Positions 29,717-38,975 of a stretch of 64,000 nucleotides of DNA are shown here, piece by piece. Position 1 is the stretch's first letter. Each line of letters opens with the position of its first letter. The stretch is from Lascolabacillus massiliensis (GTDB taxonomy: Bacteria > Bacteroidota > Bacteroidia > Bacteroidales > Dysgonomonadaceae), in NCBI RefSeq assembly GCF_001282625.1, contig NZ_CTEJ01000001.1, forward strand, positions 1,054,001 to 1,118,000, read 5' to 3'. The notes under the pieces are model-generated. The model saw only the letters and a program-made list of their open reading frames with translations. It was not told the DNA's origin and made no database searches. The translations under genes were made by a program, and so were the position numbers.

Positions 29717-31120
29717 TTAAAAATCTGCATTATTAGGAGTTCTTGGGAATGGGATTACGTCACGAATATTTGTCATTCCTGTAATGAACAGCATTAACCT
29801 CTCAAAACCCAAACCAAATCCGGAATGAGGAGCTGTACCAAACTTACGGGTTTCCAGATACCACCAGATTGGATTTGTGTTCATACCAAGGTTATTGACA
29901 TGATTCATCAGCTTATCATAGTCTGCTTCACGTTCAGAACCACCTATAATTTCACCGATCTTAGGGAATAAAACATCCATTGCACGAACAGTTTTTCCAT
30001 CATCATTCTGCTTCATATAGAATGATTTTATCTCTTTTGGATAGTCAGTAAGAATTACAGGACGTTTAAAATGTTTTTCTACCAAGTAACGCTCATGTTC
30101 TGATTGCAAGTCTGCTCCCCAGAAAACAGGAAATTCAAATTTATGACCTGACTCCTCAAGTATTTTTATACCTTCAGTATATGTTAGTCTCACGAAATCG
30201 TTTTCAACAACAAATAGCAATCTATCCACCAGCTCTTTGTCATACATGCTTGCAAGGAATTCTATATCATCCCTGCAGTTATCAAGTGCATATCGGATCA
30301 GGTACTTCAGAAAATCTTCAGCCAGATCCATATTGTCGTTGATATCATAGAATGCTACTTCAGGTTCAATCATCCAGAACTCTGCAAGGTGACGTGGTGT
30401 ATTTGAATTCTCAGCACGGAATGTCGGACCGAAAGTATAAATTCCACCAAGTGCCATTGCACCAAGTTCACCTTCCAATTGTCCCGAAACAGTCAGGTTG
30501 GTCTGCATCCCGAAAAAGTCCTGTGAATAATCAACTTTACCCTCTTGATCCCTGGGAATATTATTAAAATCCAGAGTGGTTACTTCAAACATAGAACCTG
30601 CACCCTCAGCATCTGAAGCTGTAATAATGGGTGTATGGAAGTAGTAAAAACCTCTGTCATTAAAATATTTATGAATTGCAAATGACATGTGGTGACGCAT
30701 TCTGAAGATCGCTCCAAAGGTGTTTGTACGTGGGCGTAAATGTGCTATTTCACGCAAAAACTCCAGAGAGTGTCCTTTCTTTTGCAATGGATATGTAGTA
30801 GGATCAGCCGGCCCGTAAATTTCCACTTCAGTTGCCTGAACCTCAACCGACTGTCCTTTTCCCTGCGACTCAACCAGCTTGCCATTTACATTAATACATG
30901 CACCTGTTGTGATTGGCTTAAGAAACTCTTCACCAAACTGCGCTATATCTATAACAATCTGTATATTATGAATGGTAGATCCATCATTCAACGCAACAAA
31001 TCCTACGTTCTTATTTCCTCTGCGGGTACGAACCCATCCTTTTACATTTATCTCTTCTCCGAAACTGGTAAGCTTTAAAGCTTCCGATATTTTTGTCCTC
31101 TTAATCTGTTTCATAATCAA
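29717..31120 (-). CDS. asnS: Asparaginyl-tRNA synthetase
   Basis: 467 aa class IIb synthetase charging tRNA-Asn. N-terminal OB-fold anticodon domain ([23 protein letters not shown] at 24-46), class II motif 2 region ([21 protein letters not shown]) and motif 3 ([29 protein letters not shown]). The PFPRTP ending marks AsnRS. Start could be Met1 or Met3. lepA follows after 6 nt. Confidence 0.97.
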   Translation of the reverse strand: MIMKQIKRTKISEALKLTSFGEEINVKGWVRTRRGNKNVGFVALNDGSTIHNIQIVIDIAQFGEEFLKPITTGACINVNGKLVESQGKGQSVEVQATEVEIYGPADPTTYPLQKKGHSLEFLREIAHLRPRTNTFGAIFRMRHHMSFAIHKYFNDRGFYYFHTPIITASDAEGAGSMFEVTTLDFNNIPRDQEGKVDYSQDFFGMQTNLTVSGQLEGELGAMALGGIYTFGPTFRAENSNTPRHLAEFWMIEPEVAFYDINDNMDLAEDFLKYLIRYALDNCRDDIEFLASMYDKELVDRLLFVVENDFVRLTYTEGIKILEESGHKFEFPVFWGADLQSEHERYLVEKHFKRPVILTDYPKEIKSFYMKQNDDGKTVRAMDVLFPKIGEIIGGSEREADYDKLMNHVNNLGMNTNPIWWYLETRKFGTAPHSGFGLGFERLMLFITGMTNIRDVIPFPRTPNNADF

Positions 31121-31215
31121 CGATTAATCTCCCATTAGAGATTTTGTTGCAAAATATTTTTTATCTCTGCAGTAATAGACAGAAAATTTTAATGTTATTA
31201 TTTATAAATTAATAT

Positions 31216-32334
31216 TTAGTCAAAAGCTCCCATTCTGAGCATATTAACCTCTTGTTCTGAAAGATAACGCCATTTACCACGAGATAATTTCTTTTTCGTC
31301 AAACCTGCAAAATATACTCTGTCAAGCTTTAATACGCGATATCCCAGTTTTTCAAAAATTCTGCGAACGATACGATTTTTACCTGAATGAATCTCAATAC
31401 CCACCTGAGTAAGATCTTCTTCTGTAACGTAACTTATAGCATCAGCATGTATCTCTCCATCCTCTAGCTCAATTCCATCTGCAATAGCCTGCATATGCTC
31501 CATTGCAACCGGTTTATCAAGCCAAACCTGATAGATTTTTCTCTTCTCGTATTTAGGATGTGTTAATTTGGAAGCTAAGTCGCCATCATTTGTAAGGAGT
31601 AAAACACCTGTAGTAGCCCTATCAAGTCTTCCAACAGGATAAATCCTTTCTGATGCTGCACTTTTCACCAATTCCATCACTGTTTTACGGTTCTCAGGAT
31701 CATCAGTTGTAGTAACAAAGCCTTTAGGCTTATTAAGTAGAACATATACCTTACTTTCAAGCTGAACAGGTTGATTATGGAATTTAACTTCATCAGAACG
31801 AGTAATTTTTGTTCCAAGTTCAGTTACCACTACACCGTTCACTGTTACCACACCAGCCTGTATAAACTCGTCAGCCTCACGACGTGAGCAGATACCTGCA
31901 TTAGCAATAAATTTATTAAGACGTATAGGAGCATTTGGATCTGCATTCTCCTTATATTTAATCTGCTTAAACGGTTTTTTCTTTTTAAGTTTCTTACCAG
32001 TGGAGCTAGTAGTCGTTTTATAATTTGAACTCTGTGATTGATTGCCCCAGCTGCGATTACCATAACCGCCACCACCTTGGCCTCTTTGTTGAGCCTGTAC
32101 CCTTTCACCAACTCTTGGGCGTCTTTTTCTTACATTGCCTCCCTCACTATTACCATATGAACCACCTTGTGGGCGTTCTCCTCTGTTTTGGTTATAGGAT
32201 CTTTCAGAATGATACCCCTCCTGTTGTGTTCTTCGCTCATTACCCTGATTATTTCTGTTAGGGGAAGCGTGTCTCTCATTGTGCGCACTATAGAAACTTC
32301 TTTTAGGGCGCGATTCTTCGTTGTTTGTTGTCAT
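31216..32334 (-). CDS. RluB/RsuA-family rRNA pseudouridine synthase with long basic N-terminal tail
   Basis: 372 aa. Residues 136-182 are an S4 RNA-binding domain (IRLNKFIANAGICSRREADEFI) and the catalytic domain has D238 in GRLDRATTGVLLLTNDG. The first 130 residues are a low-complexity Arg/Gly/Gln/Asn-rich tail ending in a Lys run (KKLKKKK, PFKQIKYK), absent from E. coli RluB. Such tails are seen in Bacteroidetes homologues and probably add RNA affinity. The target uridine (likely in 23S rRNA) is not decided by the sequence. Confidence 0.88.
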   Translation of the reverse strand: MTTNNEESRPKRSFYSAHNERHASPNRNNQGNERRTQQEGYHSERSYNQNRGERPQGGSYGNSEGGNVRKRRPRVGERVQAQQRGQGGGGYGNRSWGNQSQSSNYKTTTSSTGKKLKKKKPFKQIKYKENADPNAPIRLNKFIANAGICSRREADEFIQAGVVTVNGVVVTELGTKITRSDEVKFHNQPVQLESKVYVLLNKPKGFVTTTDDPENRKTVMELVKSAASERIYPVGRLDRATTGVLLLTNDGDLASKLTHPKYEKRKIYQVWLDKPVAMEHMQAIADGIELEDGEIHADAISYVTEEDLTQVGIEIHSGKNRIVRRIFEKLGYRVLKLDRVYFAGLTKKKLSRGKWRYLSEQEVNMLRMGAFD

Positions 32335-32485
32335 TGTTGCATTTAGTTTTGTCTTAATTATTAAACCTCACGGTTTTTTTCAATTTTAATAAAACAGTAC
32401 CGGCCATCATGTAATGGAACAACCGGCATTGGATTTTCCTTAATTTGTATTTACATTACATTCAATAAATAATAATTGCTCTTTT

Positions 32486-33829
32486 TTAAATTCCTGTATA
32501 GGATTGAGGTGTAATTCCCTTAAGTTCATTTTTGATACTGTCACTCACCTCCAATCTATCAATAAACTCTGCGATACTATCTTTAGTAATATGATTATTT
32601 GTGCGAGTCAGTTCTTTTAATGCCTCATATGGTTTTGGATACCCTTCACGTCTCAATATAGTCTGTATTCCTTCGGCAACCACTGCCCAGTTATTGTCCA
32701 TATCTCTATCTATCGCCTCACGGTTTAATAACAACTTATGAAGTCCTTTTGTTGTACTTTTAATTGCAATTATCTCATGTGCCATAGGTACTCCAATATT
32801 TCGTATCACAGTTGAGTCTGTTAAGTCTCTTTGTAATCTTGACACAGGCAATTTAGCCGCCAGATGTTCAAGAAGTGCATTAGCAATACCAAGATTACCT
32901 TCAGCATTTTCAAAATCAATAGGATTTACCTTATGTGGCATAGCTGATGAACCCACTTCACCCTCTTTGATTTTTTGCTTGAAATACTCCATAGAGATAT
33001 ATTGCCATACATCCCTGTTGAAATCAATCAGGATAGTATTAATTCGTTTCATTGCATCAAAGGATGCAGCGAATGCATCATAATTAGAAATTTGAGTAGT
33101 ATATTCCTCCCTGATCAGGTTCAACTTTTCGAACAGGAATTCATTACCAAACTTTTTCCAATCTATCTCGGGATAAGCCACATGGTGAGCATTAAAGTTT
33201 CCTGTTGCTCCACCAAATTTAGCTTTGGCAGGAATATGTTTAAGCACTTCCAATTGATTAGTCAATCTGTATGAAAACACCTTCACCTCTTTTCCCAGAC
33301 GGGTTGGAGATGCTGGCTGACCATGAGTTCTGGCTAGCATAGGAATATCTTTCCACTCCTCCGCCAAAGCATCAATCAACGAAATCAACTGCTCCATCTC
33401 TGGGATGTAAACAGTTTCCAAAGCATCACGCCACATCATAGGTGTGGCAGTATTATTTATATCCTGAGAAGTAAGACCAAAATGAATAAATTCCTTTTGT
33501 TCAGAAAGGTGGAGCTTGTCAAATTTCTCTTTAAGGAAATACTCCACTGCCTTCACATCGTGATTAGTGATCTTTTCAATCTCTTTAATATCTTGAGCAT
33601 CATCCTCGTCGAAACCTTTGTAAATAGCTCTCAGCAGATCAAATTGATTCTCATCAACATTCTGCAAAGAATTTATACCCGCTTCGCAGAGAGCAATAAA
33701 ATATTCGATTTCTACCTGTACTCGGTATTTTATGAGGGCATATTCAGAAAAAAACGGAAATAAAGCTTCTGTTTTATCTCTGTATCTACCATCAATTGGT
33801 GAAATAGCTGTCAGTCGGTTTATGTTCAT
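32486..33829 (-). CDS. purB: Adenylosuccinate lyase
   Basis: 447 aa fumarase/aspartase-superfamily lyase used twice in purine synthesis (SAICAR to AICAR, adenylosuccinate to AMP). N-terminus LTAISPIDGRYRDK, the LARTHGQPASPTRLGKE histidine region, and the signature loop GSSAMPHKVNPIDFEN are present; this matches the E. coli-type subgroup. A minus-strand TATTTTTG at 33863-33856 is a possible -7 box for it. Confidence 0.96.
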   Translation of the reverse strand: MNINRLTAISPIDGRYRDKTEALFPFFSEYALIKYRVQVEIEYFIALCEAGINSLQNVDENQFDLLRAIYKGFDEDDAQDIKEIEKITNHDVKAVEYFLKEKFDKLHLSEQKEFIHFGLTSQDINNTATPMMWRDALETVYIPEMEQLISLIDALAEEWKDIPMLARTHGQPASPTRLGKEVKVFSYRLTNQLEVLKHIPAKAKFGGATGNFNAHHVAYPEIDWKKFGNEFLFEKLNLIREEYTTQISNYDAFAASFDAMKRINTILIDFNRDVWQYISMEYFKQKIKEGEVGSSAMPHKVNPIDFENAEGNLGIANALLEHLAAKLPVSRLQRDLTDSTVIRNIGVPMAHEIIAIKSTTKGLHKLLLNREAIDRDMDNNWAVVAEGIQTILRREGYPKPYEALKELTRTNNHITKDSIAEFIDRLEVSDSIKNELKGITPQSYTGI

Positions 33830-33912
33830 TATATTATATACCTCTTTTCGATATACAAAAATAGTGATAATAATAGAGTCTTAAAAATTTTGATAAAAAT
33901 AATTGAAATAAT

Positions 33913-33943
33913 TTTGTCACATTCAAAAAAGAGTATATCTTTG
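33913..33943 (+). promoter_or_regulatory. Promoter of tRNA-Val
   Basis: TTTG (33913-33916), 19 nt, TATCTTTG (33936-33943): an exact match to the Bacteroidetes consensus, 67 nt upstream of the mature tRNA. Confidence 0.75.
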
Positions 33944-34009
33944 CATCGCTTTTCAGGAAAACAACTACTCAAAGAGATGAGAAATTAAGAAAAGCAGTTA
34001 TTAAAAAAA

Positions 34010-34084
<75 letters not shown>

Positions 34085-34095
34085 CAAAAAAAATT

Positions 34096-34129
34096 AAAAC
34101 ACCTATCGATATTTCGGCAGGTGTTTTTT
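34096..34129. terminator. Terminator of tRNA-Val, shared with the helicase gene
   Basis: AAAACACCT (34096-34104) pairs with AGGTGTTTT (34119-34127) and a T6 tract follows on the + strand. The A-rich left side makes it usable for the minus-strand helicase gene, which ends at 34132. Confidence 0.8.
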
Positions 34130-34131
34130 GT

Positions 34132-35463
34132 TTATATAGTTACCTGTCTGGCAACCTCAATCTTATATTTCTTACCTTTCAACTTTTGGTTTCTAATGTT
34201 ATTCAAAAGCGTTTTAACCATAGACGCTCTGACAGCGGCAAAGGATACAAAGTCTTTCACTTCAATCAGACCCAAATCAGACATATCCAATCTTCCTTTT
34301 TGCAGAAAGAATCCCACAATATCACCTTTATTAACTTTGTTTTTCTTACCTCCACTAATATATATTGTCTGGTATTCCGGTTGCTGTGGCAATGGACCAC
34401 CATCTTTCAGTTGCAGTATATCTAAACCTTGCGGGATATATTCGGGCAAAGCCTCTTCTTTATATATAACAATATATGCTGTACCGGAAGCATTCATACG
34501 TGCTGTACGTCCATTACGGTGAGTAAAATCTACATCTTTTGCCGGTAAATGATAATGGATCACATGTTTCATTTCCGGAATATCCAACCCCCTTGCCCCA
34601 AGATCAGTTGTAACAAGAAAATTAAGACTACCATTTCTGAATTGTATTAATACTCTTTCCCTGTCATCCTGATCCATTCCCCCATGATAATATCCGCAAT
34701 TTATACCTTTGGAAACTAACACGCTGCTGATTCTTTCTGCTGATTCTCTATGATTACAAAATATTAGCGCAGCCTCAGAATTTATATTGCAAAGCAATTT
34801 AAAAAGTGTATCTATTTTATCCTTTTCGGGAGATACTACCAGTTTAAGTGAAAGAGTCTCATTTTGCACCTCATGTACAAAATCAAGAGTTACAGGAAAG
34901 TCCATACCAACAAATTCTGGTATCTCTACATCGGAAGTAGCAGATAGCAAAACTCTTTTTTCAAGATTTGACAACTTACTTAAAATAGCATTCATCTCCT
35001 CCAAAAAGCCCAGCTGAAGTGACTTATCAAACTCATCCAGCACCAATATTCTAATATTGCCCGTATCAAACGACTCCCTTTCTAAATGGTCTGTAAGTCG
35101 TCCCGGAGTACCAATAAGCAGAGCCGGAGGATTACTTAGGTTGTTTAGCTCCGTTTCGATAGAATGCCCTCCATAGCAAACATTTACCTTAAACTTTGTC
35201 GACATCTTCTTCCACACCTGTTCTATTTGCATAGCAAGTTCGCGTGATGGAGCAATTATCAAGCACTGCACTCCTTTTATATTCTCGTCAAGCAGTTGCA
35301 GTATCGGCAGTAAAAATGCAAGTGTCTTTCCTGAACCTGTAGGAGAAAGCAGTATAATATTTTTCTTATTCATTATCGTTCTCTGAGCTTCAAACTGCAT
35401 CTTATTCAATGCATTAATACCCAGATTAGATAAAATAGTTGATTGTTGATTCTCTATATTCAT
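34132..35463 (-). CDS. DEAD-box RNA helicase, DbpA-like
   Basis: 443 aa from the ATG at 35463 (449 from an ATG at 35481). Motif I SPTGSGKT (40-47), Ia APSRELA, Ib TPGRL, motif II DEFD (143-146) in place of DEAD, motif III SAT, motif VI HRNGRTAR. The C-terminal 75 residues match the DbpA RNA-binding domain (NKGDIVGFFLQKGRLDMSDLGLI), which targets 23S rRNA hairpin 92 in E. coli, so a role in large-subunit assembly is likely. The start is uncertain: a -7-like TATCTTTG sits at 35475-35468, while a weak SD-like AGAGGA precedes the 35481 ATG. Confidence 0.88.
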   Translation of the reverse strand: MNIENQQSTILSNLGINALNKMQFEAQRTIMNKKNIILLSPTGSGKTLAFLLPILQLLDENIKGVQCLIIAPSRELAMQIEQVWKKMSTKFKVNVCYGGHSIETELNNLSNPPALLIGTPGRLTDHLERESFDTGNIRILVLDEFDKSLQLGFLEEMNAILSKLSNLEKRVLLSATSDVEIPEFVGMDFPVTLDFVHEVQNETLSLKLVVSPEKDKIDTLFKLLCNINSEAALIFCNHRESAERISSVLVSKGINCGYYHGGMDQDDRERVLIQFRNGSLNFLVTTDLGARGLDIPEMKHVIHYHLPAKDVDFTHRNGRTARMNASGTAYIVIYKEEALPEYIPQGLDILQLKDGGPLPQQPEYQTIYISGGKKNKVNKGDIVGFFLQKGRLDMSDLGLIEVKDFVSFAAVRASMVKTLLNNIRNQKLKGKKYKIEVARQVTI

Positions 35464-35539
35464 GCAACAAAGATAAGACATTATTCCTCTGGAAAATACT
35501 TAATATATTATGATTGGTAATCAATATCATATTTTTCTT

Positions 35540-35577
35540 CAACTACTTGATTTATAGAAATTATTTTCTACTTTTGA
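35540..35577 (+). repeat. 38-bp direct repeat, copy 1, containing a promoter
   Basis: Identical to 35969-36006. It contains CTTG, 19 nt, TACTTTTG, a near-perfect Bacteroidetes promoter (the TACTTTTG is at 35569-35576). It lies just in front of the broken DUF1801 gene, whose ATG is at 35582, so the predicted leader is nearly absent. Confidence 0.9.
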
Positions 35578-35581
35578 AGAC

Positions 35582-35926
35582 ATGAATGAGATAGACAAAT
35601 ACATACAAAGTTTCCCCGATGAAATCCAGGAAATTCTATACAAAATATGAGGGATGGTTAAAGAATTAGCTCCTGGTGCAGAAGAAAAAATGGCTTACGG
35701 TATGCCTGGATATAAGACTAACAAAAGACCTCTTATCTACTTTGCAGCATATAAGAATTACATAGGCTTGTATGCTACACCTGAAGCACATGATGAATTT
35801 AAAGAGAAACTATCTGGATATAAACAAGGCAAAGGATCTGTACAATTTCCTCTTAAATGTCCTATTCCTTATGATTTAATTGAAAGAATTATAAAATTTA
35901 AGATTGAAGTGAATAAGTTGAAGTAG
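35582..35926 (+). pseudogene. DUF1801-family gene interrupted by an in-frame TGA
   Basis: The frame from ATG 35582 reads MNEIDKYIQSFPDEIQEILYKI, then TGA at codon 23 (35648-35650), then GMVKELAPGAEEKMAYGMPGYK and on to a stop at 35926, in all 114 residues with the TGA read through, the normal size of this family. The family usually has Arg at the interrupted position, so one AGA or CGA to TGA change would explain it. The remaining sequence is intact, so inactivation would be recent. An ATG at 35654 could give a 90-aa fragment. The gene is bracketed by a 38-bp direct repeat. DUF1801 proteins have a YdhG-like fold and no firm function known to me. Confidence 0.8.
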
Positions 35927-35968
35927 GAATTACTTAAATTGTAAATATGAAAATGGATAATTTTCACC

Positions 35969-36006
35969 CAACTACTTGATTTATAGAAATTATTTTCTAC
36001 TTTTGA
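35969..36006 (+). repeat. 38-bp direct repeat, copy 2, promoter of the aldo/keto reductase
   Basis: Identical over 38 bp to 35540-35577, including the promoter elements (TACTTTTG at 35998-36005). It lies 44 nt before the reductase ATG. Similarity ends abruptly on both sides. Confidence 0.9.
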
Positions 36007-36049
36007 GTATGTCCTGTTAAAATAGTTCTAATTAAAAATCTGTAATTAA

Positions 36050-36934
36050 ATGAAAAAGATATCTCGCCGTAGTTTTATTCACACCGGGTTTGCAGGTTTT
36101 GCAGGTCTCACGGTTGCCGGGAAAGGTTCATTTAATATCGATCTAAAACCCGAAGTCAAAATAGATAAAGTTAAATTAGGTAACAGCGGACTCACTGTTT
36201 CAAGAATAGCATTAGGCACAGGATCGGTTGGTGGCTCCAAATCATCCAATCAGACTCGACTGGGAATGGATAAGTTTGCTTCTATGGCACATCACGCATA
36301 TGACAGAGGTATCACATTCTTTGATATGGCTGATTCGTATGGATCCCACCCATTTGTAGGGCATGCCATCAAATCCATGCCACGCGAGAAAATAACCCTT
36401 CTCACAAAGATATGGACATATGAAGATGGTTCTGATAGGAATGCTCCTGTACGTGAATCTCTCGACCGTTATCGCAAAGAAATAGGCACTGAGTATATTG
36501 ATATTCTCTTAATGCACTGCCTGATACAGCCAGGATGGAGCAATAACCGTAAGCATTATATGGAAGGATTAGCCAAGGCAAAAGAAGATGGTATCGTAAA
36601 AGCAGTTGGCGTCTCATGCCACAATTGGGAAGCAATGGTAGAAGCTGTAGATAATCCATGGGTTGATATTATTTTAGCACGTATAAATCCATTCCAAAGC
36701 CATATGGACAATACCCCCTATATGGTGAGTGAACTCCTTGGGAAAGCAAAAGCGAAAGGGATTGGTGTGATTGGCATGAAAATATTTGGTGAAGGTAGAC
36801 ATGTTAAAGATAACGAAAGAGAGGAGTCTATCAAATATGCCTTAACCACCGGCAACACGCACTGCATGACATTAGGATTAGAGTCAATCGATCAGGTTGA
36901 TGATGCTGTTGACAAAGTGATGAGGTTAGTTTAA
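36050..36934 (+). CDS. Tat-exported aldo/keto reductase
   Basis: 294 aa NADPH-type (alpha/beta)8 oxidoreductase. The catalytic tetrad is visible: D92 and Y97 in FDMADSYG, K120 in LLTKIW, H156 in LLMHC. The N-terminus MKKISRRSFIHTGFAGFAGLTVAG is a twin-arginine signal, so the folded, cofactor-loaded protein is exported. It converges on the P1B ATPase gene with a 1-nt gap, so no terminator separates them. Substrate unknown. It uses the second copy of the repeated promoter. Confidence 0.88.
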   Translation: MKKISRRSFIHTGFAGFAGLTVAGKGSFNIDLKPEVKIDKVKLGNSGLTVSRIALGTGSVGGSKSSNQTRLGMDKFASMAHHAYDRGITFFDMADSYGSHPFVGHAIKSMPREKITLLTKIWTYEDGSDRNAPVRESLDRYRKEIGTEYIDILLMHCLIQPGWSNNRKHYMEGLAKAKEDGIVKAVGVSCHNWEAMVEAVDNPWVDIILARINPFQSHMDNTPYMVSELLGKAKAKGIGVIGMKIFGEGRHVKDNEREESIKYALTTGNTHCMTLGLESIDQVDDAVDKVMRLV

Positions 36935-36935
36935 A

Positions 36936-38897
36936 TTATTTAAAATCTTTTCTTAATATTCTGATTGAGTTGAGTATAGCAATCAGAGAAACGCCTACAT
37001 CGGCAAACACGGCTTCCCACATTGAAGCTATTCCAAAGGCTCCTAATATCATTATTAGAGACTTTACACCCAAAGCAAACACAATATTCTGAATAACTAT
37101 TGCACGAGTAGAACGTGCAATCTGTATAGCCGTGGCAATTTTAGATGGATGATCGGTCTGGATCACAACATCTGAAATTTCTACTGCTGCATCAGAACCC
37201 ATACCACCCATAGCAATCCCCACATCACTAATAGCTAAAGCAGGTGCATCATTAATTCCATCACCTACAAATGCTACTATGTTATCAGAATCTTTCTTCA
37301 ATTTCTCAATATGATAAACCTTATCTTCAGGCAGTAGATCACCGTAAGAAAAGTCAATATTCAACTCATTTGCTAAATCATCAACAATCGACTTTTTATC
37401 ACCACTCAGCATCACTGTAGTTTTTATACCTAATTTCTTCAGTCGCGATATTGCATTCCAAGAGTCTTTCTTCACTTTATCAGAAATTACAAAAAATCCG
37501 GCATATTCTTTATTTATGGCAACAATAACTACTGTCTCCTTTATATCATCTATTTTCTGTTCGTATTTGATCTTGTGAAGTTTCATCAATTTAGTATTTC
37601 CTGCCAATACATCTTTCCCATTAACCAAACCTTTCATCCCATGTCCGGCAATTTCTTCCACATTCTCTATGTTAAAGTCATATGGTAAAATATCAGGATG
37701 GTATTCTAACATGGCTTTAGCAATCGGATGATTCGATTTCGATTCAAGAGCTACAGCATACTCAATCATTTTTTCCTTATCAGGATAAACAGATTCAATT
37801 TTCTGTACCTGAAATACTCCTTCGGTTAATGTTCCTGTCTTGTCAATCACCACAGTATTAACTTTGGCAATTAAGTCGAGGTAATTTGCTCCTTTAAACA
37901 GAATTCCATTATGTGATGCTGCACCTATACCTCCAAAATAACTTAATGGAATAGATATAACTAGTGCACAGGGACAAGAAATTACCAGGAACACCAGTGC
38001 ACGATATAGCCAGTCGGAAAAAAGATAATCAGAGACAATAAACGAAGGTATAATAGTTATTGCAAGTGCAAGAGCAAAAACAATTGGAGTATATATTCGT
38101 GCAAACCTGCGTATGAAAAGTTCAGTCTTAGACTTGCGTGACGATGCCTCTTGTACCATTTCGAGTACCCGTGCAAGTGAGCTATCTTCATATTTTTTCT
38201 CCACCCGTAAATCAATAACACTGTTAAGATTAACCATCCCTGCCAATACCGGTTCGCCCTCACGTATTGTTCTTGGGACACTTTCGCCAGTTAGTGCAGA
38301 TGTATTAAAACTTCCTTTAGCAGTCAACATTTTACCATCCAAAGGAATCTTCTCTCCTGCTTTAACCTGGACAAATTCACCTATAGCAACTGATTCAGGA
38401 TTAACTACTGATATTGATCCGTTTCTGATAACTGATGCACTATCGGGCCTAACATCAAGTAAAGATTTAATATTCTTTCTGGCTTTCTGTACAGCAGAAT
38501 TCTGAAACATCTCACCAATTGTGTAGAACAACATAACAGCAACAGCCTCCGGATACTCTCCAATAAGGAATGCACCCAGTGTGGCAACTATCATCAGAGT
38601 AAATTCATTAAAAAAGTCCTTCTGAGCTAAAGCGGTGCCGGCATTTTTAAAGGATGGCAGAGCAACAGGTAAATAGGCAACAATATACCAAAGTAGACGC
38701 ATATTGCCTTTAAAGAAGTCTGTTTTAAAGTAATCGAGAACAATTCCAAAAAGGAAAATGACAACTGTAATTGTAATTGGTATATAGGTTTTCCAATCAG
38801 AATTGCTTTCTAAGGATTCTCTATTTAAATCTCCGCAACAACGCCCTGCATCATTGTTACAATTGGTTTCAATATTTTTAGCGATATCTAGTGCCAT
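36936..38897 (-). CDS. P1B-type heavy-metal ATPase (Zn/Cd/Pb class)
   Basis: 653 aa ATP-driven metal exporter. Membrane metal site CPC (308-310), phosphorylated D352 in DKTGTLTE, TGES (203-206), SNHP and GDGINDAPAL motifs. There is no N-terminal HMA domain; instead a short tail has Cys 13, 20 and 21 (CNNDAGRCCGD), which may be a compact metal-sensing site. CPC without a Cu-type chaperone domain favours Zn2+/Cd2+. It follows a Fur-family gene by 78 nt on the same strand, so they are probably co-transcribed. Confidence 0.92.
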   Translation of the reverse strand: MALDIAKNIETNCNNDAGRCCGDLNRESLESNSDWKTYIPITITVVIFLFGIVLDYFKTDFFKGNMRLLWYIVAYLPVALPSFKNAGTALAQKDFFNEFTLMIVATLGAFLIGEYPEAVAVMLFYTIGEMFQNSAVQKARKNIKSLLDVRPDSASVIRNGSISVVNPESVAIGEFVQVKAGEKIPLDGKMLTAKGSFNTSALTGESVPRTIREGEPVLAGMVNLNSVIDLRVEKKYEDSSLARVLEMVQEASSRKSKTELFIRRFARIYTPIVFALALAITIIPSFIVSDYLFSDWLYRALVFLVISCPCALVISIPLSYFGGIGAASHNGILFKGANYLDLIAKVNTVVIDKTGTLTEGVFQVQKIESVYPDKEKMIEYAVALESKSNHPIAKAMLEYHPDILPYDFNIENVEEIAGHGMKGLVNGKDVLAGNTKLMKLHKIKYEQKIDDIKETVVIVAINKEYAGFFVISDKVKKDSWNAISRLKKLGIKTTVMLSGDKKSIVDDLANELNIDFSYGDLLPEDKVYHIEKLKKDSDNIVAFVGDGINDAPALAISDVGIAMGGMGSDAAVEISDVVIQTDHPSKIATAIQIARSTRAIVIQNIVFALGVKSLIMILGAFGIASMWEAVFADVGVSLIAILNSIRILRKDFK

Positions 38898-38975
38898 ATA
38901 ATTATCAATTTACATAGCAAAGTTAAATTGATAATTACGCAACCAAGTTGCAAATTGCTAATGCTGTGCTCTGAC

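Noticed and set aside
32363-32380. AAACC-TCAC-GGTTT hairpin followed by T tract on the + strand
   Set aside because: No + strand gene ends there; it lies in the leader of a minus-strand gene and lacks a U tract in that direction.
35540-36006. Insertion sequence or integron cassette around the DUF1801 gene
   Set aside because: There is no transposase, integrase, terminal inverted repeat or attC-like site; only the 38-bp promoter repeat is seen.
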